A stretch of DNA of 12,117 nucleotides from assembly GCA_013361745.1 (NCBI GenBank), contig JABFXM010000089.1, positions 1 through 12,117 of the forward strand, written 5' to 3'. Position numbers and translations under genes: made by a program. The stretch's first letter is position 1. Each line of letters begins with the position of its first letter. Shown here one piece after another: positions 7,181 to 12,117 of the stretch. Under the pieces are notes generated by a model. That model was not told where the DNA came from. It did not search any database and worked only from the letters and a program-made list of their open reading frames with translations. This stretch comes from Gemmatimonadaceae bacterium. Lineage in GTDB: Bacteria; Gemmatimonadota; Gemmatimonadetes; Gemmatimonadales; Gemmatimonadaceae.

Positions 7181-7186
7181 AAGGAG
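7181..7186 (+). promoter_or_regulatory. Ribosome-binding site of susC, decides the start
   Basis: AAGGAG lies directly against an ATG at 7187 (no spacer) but six bases before the ATG at 7193. Normal Shine-Dalgarno spacing favours 7193. This start also gives a clean signal peptide beginning MRRF. Confidence 0.85.
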
Positions 7187-7192
7187 ATGCCC

Positions 7193-10174
7193 ATGAGAAG
7201 GTTCGTCAGTTCACTCCTCACCGTCGCGGGGCTGGCATTGTTGCCCGCCGGCCTGCGCGCCCAGCAGACAGGAACCGTTACTGGCCTCGTGACCGGTCAG
7301 GGCAACGTTCCCGTCCCTAATGCGGCCGTGCAGATCGTCGGAACGACGATGGGCACCCGCACCAGCGACGACGGAAGCTACCGCATCACCGGCGTGCCGA
7401 GCGGCGCGCGGACGCTGCGGGCCTCGCGCATCGGCTACGCCGCGATGACGCAGTCCGTCACTGTCCCCGCGGGGGGCACGGTGAGCGCGAACTTCACCCT
7501 CGACGTCTCGCACATCGTCCTCGGAGACGTCCTCATCACCGCCGCCTCCGGCGAGACGATGCGGAAGCGCGAGAGCGGCGCGGCGACGGCGACCGTGGCC
7601 TTCGACTCCGTGCCACCGGTGCCGAGCGCGAACTTCTCCCAGGCGCTGAACTGCAAGGCGTCGGGCGTGACCATCCAGCAGGCGAGCGGCTCGACCGGCT
7701 CCGGAGCGCGCATCCGCATCCGCGGCTCGAACTCCATGTCGCTCAGCAACGAGCCGCTGCTCATCATCGACGGCGTCCGCGCCGACAACTCGGCGGAGTC
7801 GAACTCCATCGACGTCGGCGGCATCTACCCGTCGCGCATCAACGACCTCAACCCGGACGACATCGAGTCCGTCGAGGTGATCAAGGGACCGGCGGCGGCG
7901 GCGCTCTACGGCACCGCGGCGGCGAACGGCGTCCTGCAGATCACGACGAAGCGCGGCCGCGCCGGCCAGACGCACTTCACCACGTATGGTGAGCGCGGGC
8001 GGCTGTACGAGGTCACCGCGTATCCGTACAACTTCGGCGGCTGGACGAGCGACACGGCCAACTATCCGCCGGTCATCGGGTCGCCCGGCGCGAGCCCGTT
8101 CTGCAACCTCGACGAGCAGGCACACGGCGGATGCACCATCGATTCCCTCGCCAAGCTCAATCCGCTCGAGCAGTACAGCCCCTTCCGCATCGGCAACCGC
8201 AGCAAGTTCGGCGGCTCGGTGAACGGCGGCTCCGACAAGCTTCAGTACTATCTCTCGGGTGACAAGGAAGTCGAGGAGGGGGTGCTGATGAACAACCTCC
8301 TCGCCCGCTTCAACCTGCGCAGCAACCTGCGCGCGAGCCTCCGGAAAGATCTCGACGTCAGCCTGAACACCGGCTACACGAACAGCGCGCTGCAGCTCCC
8401 GCAGACCGACAACAGCTACTACGCTCCGCTCGGCAACGGCTACGGCGGCGACGCGTATCCGGGCCTCTATCACGGCTACGATCCGATTCCGCCCGAGCAG
8501 TCGTACTCGGTGAACACGACCCAGAACCTCGACCGCTTCGTCGGGAGCCTCAACACGAACTACACGCCGCTCCCCTGGCTGAAGGTCACGGGCGTCACGG
8601 GCGCCGACATTCTGAGCCGCATCGACCGCGAGATCACGCCGCGCGACGCGGTGCACTTCACCGACGCGTCACTCCTCGGCGCCGCGACGTCGAACCAGTT
8701 CCGCATCACGAACTACACGGCGAACTTCTCCGGCATCGCGACCTTCCAGCCCGCGGAGGCCTTGACCTCGACGACCACGGTCGGGTCGCAGTTCGCGCAG
8801 AGCTCCAACACCGGCACGTTCGCGTACGGCGAAGACCTCGCGGGTGGCATCGCCTCGCTGCGCGGCGTCGCGGCACGCTTCGCCGTCGACGAGCGCACCA
8901 TCACCAACCGCACCCTCGGCGGCATCTTCTCCGAGGAGCTCGGGTGGCGTGACCGGCTGTTTCTCACCGGCGCCGCGCGCGCCGACAAGAACAGCGCGTT
9001 CGGCGCGAACCTGAAGCCGGTCGTCTATCCCGCCGCCAGCATCTCGTACGTCGTGAGCGAGGAGCCATACTGGCCGCGCAACCCCGTGGTGAGCACGCTG
9101 CGGCTGCGCACGGCGTACGGCGAGTCGGGTCTGCGCCCGGGACCGCAGGACGCGCTTCAGTACTACGCTCCCCGCGGCACGACGGTGCACGGCAAGGATG
9201 CGCCGGGCCTCGCCCTCGCGAACTTCGACAACCCGAACCTCAGGCCCGAGCGCTCGGGCGAGTTGGAGGGGGGCTTCGAGGCGTCGCTGTTCGGCGATCG
9301 TGCGAGCCTCGACGTCACGGCGTACGACAAGAGGTCTCGTGACGCGCTGGTGCTGCGCCGGCTGCCACCTTCGCTCGGTGGTCCGACGTCGCGCTTCGAG
9401 AACATCGGCAAGGTGTCGAACAAGGGTCTCGAGGTGGCGCTGAACTCGAAGGTGCTGCAGCTGAACAACCTCCAGTGGGACGTGAACGTGAACGCCGCCT
9501 GGAACAGGAACCGGCTCGTCGAGCTCGGAAAGAACATCCCCGATATCGTGTTCGGCTTCAGCAGCTCGCAGCGCCACACACCCGGTCGTCCGCTCGGCGC
9601 GTTCTACGGTCGCGTCATCACGGGCTACCAGGTGGTCAACGGACTCGTGGACCCGTCGACGATCAAGCGCAGCGCGAGCCCGACGTATCTCGGCACGCCG
9701 ATCCCGACGCGGACGGTGACGCTGACGACGGGTGTCACCTTCTTCAAGCTGGCGCGCCTCTCCACCCTGCTCGATTACAAGGGTGGGCACATGCAGTACA
9801 ACGACTCGGAGTCGTTCCGCTGCGGCATCGGCACCTGCCGCGGCGTCAATGATCCCGCCGCTCCGGCTGACGAGCAGGCCCGCGCGCTCGCCCGCTACGA
9901 GTCGAGCTCGGCGATCGGCGACTTCATCGAGCACGCCGACTACATGAAGGTGCGCGAGGTCTCGCTCACCCTCACCGCTCCGCACGACTGGGCGGCACTC
10001 GCGCGCGCGAACGACGCGAGCCTCGTGATCTCCGGTCGCAATCTCTACACGTGGACCCGCTACACCGGCCTCGATCCGGAGCAGAACATCGGGCAGAACA
10101 ACTTCACGACGACGGACTTCCTCGGCCAGCCGAACGTCCGGTACGCGACCGTCCGCCTCAACCTCACTTTCTGA
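7193..10174 (+). CDS. SusC/RagA-type TonB-dependent outer-membrane transporter
   Basis: This 993-residue outer-membrane importer is energised by TonB-ExbBD and probably takes up oligosaccharide or peptide nutrients with its SusD partner. A signal peptide (1-23, cleaved after GLRA) is followed by a carboxypeptidase-regulatory-like beta-sandwich (~25-105; GLVTGQGNVPVPNA, TSDDGSYRITGVPSG). The plug domain (~115-255) has the SusC hallmarks SLSNEPLLIIDGV (185-197), DDIESVEVIKGPAAAALYGT (222-241) and ANGVLQITTKRG (244-255). The remainder is a 22-stranded-type barrel ending FLGQPNVRYATVRLNLTF, with a C-terminal phenylalanine. An NCKASGV segment replaces the more usual GR-type plug residues. susD follows after 24 bp. 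No anti-sigma factor, CAZyme or peptidase is adjacent, so the substrate cannot be inferred. Confidence 0.95.
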   Translation: MRRFVSSLLTVAGLALLPAGLRAQQTGTVTGLVTGQGNVPVPNAAVQIVGTTMGTRTSDDGSYRITGVPSGARTLRASRIGYAAMTQSVTVPAGGTVSANFTLDVSHIVLGDVLITAASGETMRKRESGAATATVAFDSVPPVPSANFSQALNCKASGVTIQQASGSTGSGARIRIRGSNSMSLSNEPLLIIDGVRADNSAESNSIDVGGIYPSRINDLNPDDIESVEVIKGPAAAALYGTAAANGVLQITTKRGRAGQTHFTTYGERGRLYEVTAYPYNFGGWTSDTANYPPVIGSPGASPFCNLDEQAHGGCTIDSLAKLNPLEQYSPFRIGNRSKFGGSVNGGSDKLQYYLSGDKEVEEGVLMNNLLARFNLRSNLRASLRKDLDVSLNTGYTNSALQLPQTDNSYYAPLGNGYGGDAYPGLYHGYDPIPPEQSYSVNTTQNLDRFVGSLNTNYTPLPWLKVTGVTGADILSRIDREITPRDAVHFTDASLLGAATSNQFRITNYTANFSGIATFQPAEALTSTTTVGSQFAQSSNTGTFAYGEDLAGGIASLRGVAARFAVDERTITNRTLGGIFSEELGWRDRLFLTGAARADKNSAFGANLKPVVYPAASISYVVSEEPYWPRNPVVSTLRLRTAYGESGLRPGPQDALQYYAPRGTTVHGKDAPGLALANFDNPNLRPERSGELEGGFEASLFGDRASLDVTAYDKRSRDALVLRRLPPSLGGPTSRFENIGKVSNKGLEVALNSKVLQLNNLQWDVNVNAAWNRNRLVELGKNIPDIVFGFSSSQRHTPGRPLGAFYGRVITGYQVVNGLVDPSTIKRSASPTYLGTPIPTRTVTLTTGVTFFKLARLSTLLDYKGGHMQYNDSESFRCGIGTCRGVNDPAAPADEQARALARYESSSAIGDFIEHADYMKVREVSLTLTAPHDWAALARANDASLVISGRNLYTWTRYTGLDPEQNIGQNNFTTTDFLGQPNVRYATVRLNLTF

Positions 10175-10186
10175 GCGCCGATGCGC

Positions 10187-10192
10187 AGAGGA
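10187..10192 (+). promoter_or_regulatory. Ribosome-binding site of susD, decides the start
   Basis: AGAGGA ends six bases before the ATG at 10199. The earlier in-frame ATG at 10181 has no such site and would add six residues ahead of the signal sequence, so 10199 is preferred. Confidence 0.75.
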
Positions 10193-10198
10193 TATATC

Positions 10199-11575
10199 AT
10201 GACCACCGTGCGATTCATCGCGCGTGCGGCCGCGCCGCGTCGAGCCGGAGGCGCGGCGCTGGGCGCGCTGGCGCTCGTCGCCGCCGTCAGCGCCTGTGAC
10301 CTCAAGGTCGCGCAGCCCGACGTGGCGTCGCCGTCGTCCGTCAATCAGTCGGGCGCCCGCGCGACGCTGCTCAACGGCGCCGTCTCGCTGTTCTCGCAGG
10401 GCTACGCCGGCAACGGCGACAGCAGCGGCGTCGCCTCCCTCGGCGGGATGTTCTCCGACGAGTTCACCGACTCCGACTACCAGGAGCGGCACATCGACGT
10501 GGACAAGCGCAACGTTCCGGAGAACAGCGCCGCGGTCGCCGGCGCGTACACGGCGCTCCAGCGCGCGCGTGTCGCCTCGCTCGACGTGGCCGCGCGGTAC
10601 GCGGCGGCCGATCCGACGTCGATCCACGCCGCCGAGGCGGAGATGATCGCCGCCTACTCGTTCCTCACCTTCGCCGAGAACTGGTGCAACGGCGTTCCGT
10701 ACAGCAACTACAACGGAGGCAACCTCCAGTACGGCACGCGGACGACGTCGGCGCAGACCTATGACAGCGCGCTCACGCACTTCGACAAGGCGCTGGCCAT
10801 CGCGGTCAAGGGCGACACCGTGCACGATCAGGACGCGCTCGACGTCGTCAACACCATCCGCGTCGGACGCGGGCGGACGCTGCTCGGCCAGGGCAAGTTC
10901 GCCAGCGCGGCGATCGCGGTCACCGGCGTGCCGGCCGGCTTCGTGTACTACCTGTACTCGTCGTCGGCGAGCACGAAGCAGTACAACGGCGTGTATTCCT
11001 GGAACAACAGCTACGGCCGATTCACCGCGGCGAACAGAGAAGGCACGAACGGCCTGAACTTTCTCAGTGCGAACGACCCGCGCGTGAAGTACCAGGACGC
11101 GGGGAAGTTCGGACTGGACGGCCGCACGGAGCTGATCTACCAGATGAAGTATCCCGATTACGGCTCGCCGATGCCGCTCGCGTCGGGCACAGAGGCGGAG
11201 CTCATTCGCGCCGAGGCGGACCTGCAGGCGGGTAGCAGCAACTGGCTCACGCGCCTCAACGGGCTTCGGGCCAGCGCGGGGCTTTCGGCGCTGACCGATC
11301 CGGGGACGGGCGCCGGCCCCGACTCCGCGCGCGTCGCTATCCTGTTTCGCGAGCGCGCCTTCTGGCTCTGGCTGACCGCGCACCGCATGGCCGATATGCG
11401 GCGGCAACTGCGGCAGTACGGAAACTTCTTCACGCAGTCGGCGCTCTACCCGACGGGTTCCTACCCGAAGGGCGGCAACTACGGCACCGACGTGGTATTC
11501 AAGGTTCCCTTCGACGAGCGCAACAACCCGAACTACTCGGGCGCGGCGACCACCTGCACCGACATGAATCCGTAG
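10199..11575 (+). CDS. SusD/RagB-type surface lipoprotein
   Basis: This 458-residue lipoprotein is the substrate-capturing lid of the SusC channel upstream. A basic, hydrophobic leader ends in the lipobox VSAC, with lipidated Cys32. The SusD alpha-helical TPR-like scaffold shows GAYTALQRARVASL, then the core EAEMIAAYSFLTFAENWCNGVPYS. EAELIRAEADL and FRERAFWLWLTAHRMADMRR follow, near the C-terminus. VVFKVPFDERNNPN precedes the end, where CTDMNP supplies a cysteine that may pair with another. It is shorter than many Bacteroidota SusD proteins (often ~500-600 residues), as I recall for Gemmatimonadota members. It follows susC by 24 bp and is followed by a strong terminator, so the two form one operon. 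Confidence 0.93.
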   Translation: MTTVRFIARAAAPRRAGGAALGALALVAAVSACDLKVAQPDVASPSSVNQSGARATLLNGAVSLFSQGYAGNGDSSGVASLGGMFSDEFTDSDYQERHIDVDKRNVPENSAAVAGAYTALQRARVASLDVAARYAAADPTSIHAAEAEMIAAYSFLTFAENWCNGVPYSNYNGGNLQYGTRTTSAQTYDSALTHFDKALAIAVKGDTVHDQDALDVVNTIRVGRGRTLLGQGKFASAAIAVTGVPAGFVYYLYSSSASTKQYNGVYSWNNSYGRFTAANREGTNGLNFLSANDPRVKYQDAGKFGLDGRTELIYQMKYPDYGSPMPLASGTEAELIRAEADLQAGSSNWLTRLNGLRASAGLSALTDPGTGAGPDSARVAILFRERAFWLWLTAHRMADMRRQLRQYGNFFTQSALYPTGSYPKGGNYGTDVVFKVPFDERNNPNYSGAATTCTDMNP

Positions 11576-11598
11576 CCGGCACGAACGGCGACGAAAGA

Positions 11599-11636
11599 CG
11601 AAACGGCCCGGGGAATCCCGGGCCGTTTCGCGTTTT
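11599..11636 (+). terminator. Intrinsic terminator after susD
   Basis: A perfect 14-bp stem (11599-11612 with 11617-11630) and a GAAT loop are followed by CGTTTT (11631-11636). It lies 23 bp after the susD stop and 19 bp before the end of the converging mutase gene. The T-run favours rightward termination. The minus-strand side offers only CTTTCGT, so leftward use is possible but weaker. Confidence 0.9.
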
Positions 11637-11647
11637 CACGGCGGGTT

Positions 11648-11655
11648 GCCTAACG
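11648..11655 (+). repeat. Octamer GCCTAACG, exact, across the mutase stop
   Basis: Exact copy. The coding strand reads CGT-TAG-GC, supplying the TAG stop of the mutase gene. Confidence 0.7.
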
Positions 11656-12117
11656 TCCGGGCGCGTACACCCCCCACACCCCGCGCAGCACGTCAGCGAT
11701 CTCGCCCACCGACGCCCGCGCGCGCACCGCGTCGACGATCAGCGGCATCAGCGGCTCGCGCGCGCCCGCGCCGAGATATCCCGGTGCCGCGGCGCCTAAC
11801 GCGTCGAGCGTGCGCTTCACCGCGGCACCGTCGCGCTTCTCCTTCACCGCGCGCAGTCGCTCGACCTGATCCCGCGCGAGCCGCGAGAAGTCCGGCGTCG
11901 GGATCACCGGCGGCTCCTGTTCGTCGGCGAACCGGTTCACCCCGACGATCACCGTCTCCCCCGACTCGATCCGCAGCTGCTGCTCGTACGCGCTGCGACC
12001 GATCTCCTCCTGAAAGAACCCCGCCTCGATCGCCTGCGCCGCGCCGCCGAGCTCCTCGACCTTCGCCATGAGCGCGAGCGCGCGCTCCTCGAGCGCGTTC
12101 GTCAGCGATTCGACGTA
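11650..12117 (-). CDS. Methylmalonyl-CoA mutase family large subunit, C-terminal part only
   Basis: The last 155 residues of an acyl-CoA mutase catalytic subunit are visible; the start lies beyond the window. This adenosylcobalamin enzyme interconverts methylmalonyl-CoA and succinyl-CoA in propionate metabolism. Recognisable segments are YVESLTNALEERA at the window edge, AQAIEAGFFQEEIGRSAY, ESGETVIVGVNRF and VGEIADVLRGVWGVYAPGR. The chain ends right after GVYAPGR, where fused mutases usually continue into a B12-binding domain. That domain is therefore presumably a separate protein. The ATG at 12069 is internal, not the start. The TAG stop lies within an octamer copy, and one TTA codon lies in another. 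Isobutyryl-CoA or a related mutase cannot be excluded. Confidence 0.9.
   Translation of the reverse strand, partial: YVESLTNALEERALALMAKVEELGGAAQAIEAGFFQEEIGRSAYEQQLRIESGETVIVGVNRFADEQEPPVIPTPDFSRLARDQVERLRAVKEKRDGAAVKRTLDALGAAAPGYLGAGAREPLMPLIVDAVRARASVGEIADVLRGVWGVYAPGR
11794..11801 (+). repeat. Octamer GCCTAACG, exact, inside the mutase gene
   Basis: Exact copy. The coding strand reads GCG-TTA-GGC (Ala-Leu-Gly), 146 bp from the copy at the stop codon. Confidence 0.7.

Larger units (their letters stand above)
6839..7192. other. Divergent intergenic region between fmdB-argS and susC-susD
   Basis: This 354-bp spacer must carry the promoters for both directions, since the genes on either side diverge. 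I find no small reading frame with coding character. It contains a 7-bp perfect inverted repeat (6883-6889/6904-6910), one exact octamer CGTTAGGC (7116-7123) and the susC ribosome-binding site (7181-7186). On the minus strand TTGTTC followed about 17 bases later by TAGCTT is a weak promoter candidate for fmdB. No convincing plus-strand promoter was seen. Confidence 0.6.

Noticed and set aside
6839..7186. T-box or other named riboswitch ahead of fmdB-argS
   Set aside because: No T-box sequence, specifier stem or terminator/antiterminator pair could be recognised.
7187..7189. Earlier ATG for susC
   Set aside because: It touches the AAGGAG with no spacer; the ATG at 7193 has correct spacing.
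7211..8656. A 481-codon minus-strand frame opposite susC
   Set aside because: It is a shadow of the susC codon pattern, with no signal or motif of its own.
8669..11407. A 912-codon open frame on the minus strand opposite susC and susD
   Set aside because: It is Arg/Val/Ala-rich with no domain logic and lies antisense to two clear genes. Such frames are common opposite GC-rich genes.
12067..12069. ATG as the start of a small 139-residue mutase-like gene
   Set aside because: The frame stays open to the window edge, and the upstream residues (YVESLTNALEERA) match the mutase family.

Overview
The window looks like chromosomal DNA from a GC-rich, diderm, free-living bacterium, most probably Gemmatimonadota. 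The evidence for this is a SusC/SusD-type outer-membrane pair, a SusD C-terminal signature (RERAFWLWLTAHRMADMRR) that I associate with that phylum, and two lineage-type outer-membrane proteins. The phylum is inferred from protein style, not proven. No mobile element, CRISPR array, tRNA or rRNA is visible.

Layout. Positions 1-6838 are all transcribed leftward (minus strand) in two tight gene runs. The first run is fmdB-like zinc-ribbon gene then argS (ATGA overlap). A 234-bp gap follows that contains a 136-bp imperfect inverted repeat (4688-4823). The second run is pfkB-family kinase, purM, outer-membrane protein A, outer-membrane protein B, and ribD (cut by the window edge). Its members are joined by GTGA overlaps or gaps of 6-15 bp, so translational coupling is likely. 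A 354-bp divergent spacer (6839-7192) separates these from a rightward susC-susD pair (7193-11575). That pair ends in a strong hairpin terminator and converges on the 3' end of a leftward methylmalonyl-CoA mutase large-subunit gene, cut by the right edge.

How the genes fit together. fmdB-argS is a housekeeping translation unit. The second run mixes purine synthesis (PurM), a sugar or nucleoside kinase of unknown substrate, riboflavin synthesis (RibD) and two tandem paralogous exported proteins of unknown role. That combination is odd for such tightly coupled genes. SusC/SusD form a TonB-driven nutrient importer and its surface lipoprotein, with no degradative enzyme beside them.

The most unusual signal is not a gene. 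The non-palindromic octamer GCCTAACG (or its complement CGTTAGGC) occurs seven times exactly and twice with one mismatch. It appears in both orientations, inside genes in two different reading frames, across two stop codons and in intergenic DNA. Every in-frame TTA leucine codon I could find in the window lies inside it. It behaves like a genome-wide DNA-level signal, comparable in style to uptake sequences or HIP1. A second candidate is the 136-bp inverted-repeat element, whose arms are built from 10-bp-spaced CACGGAT-type units.
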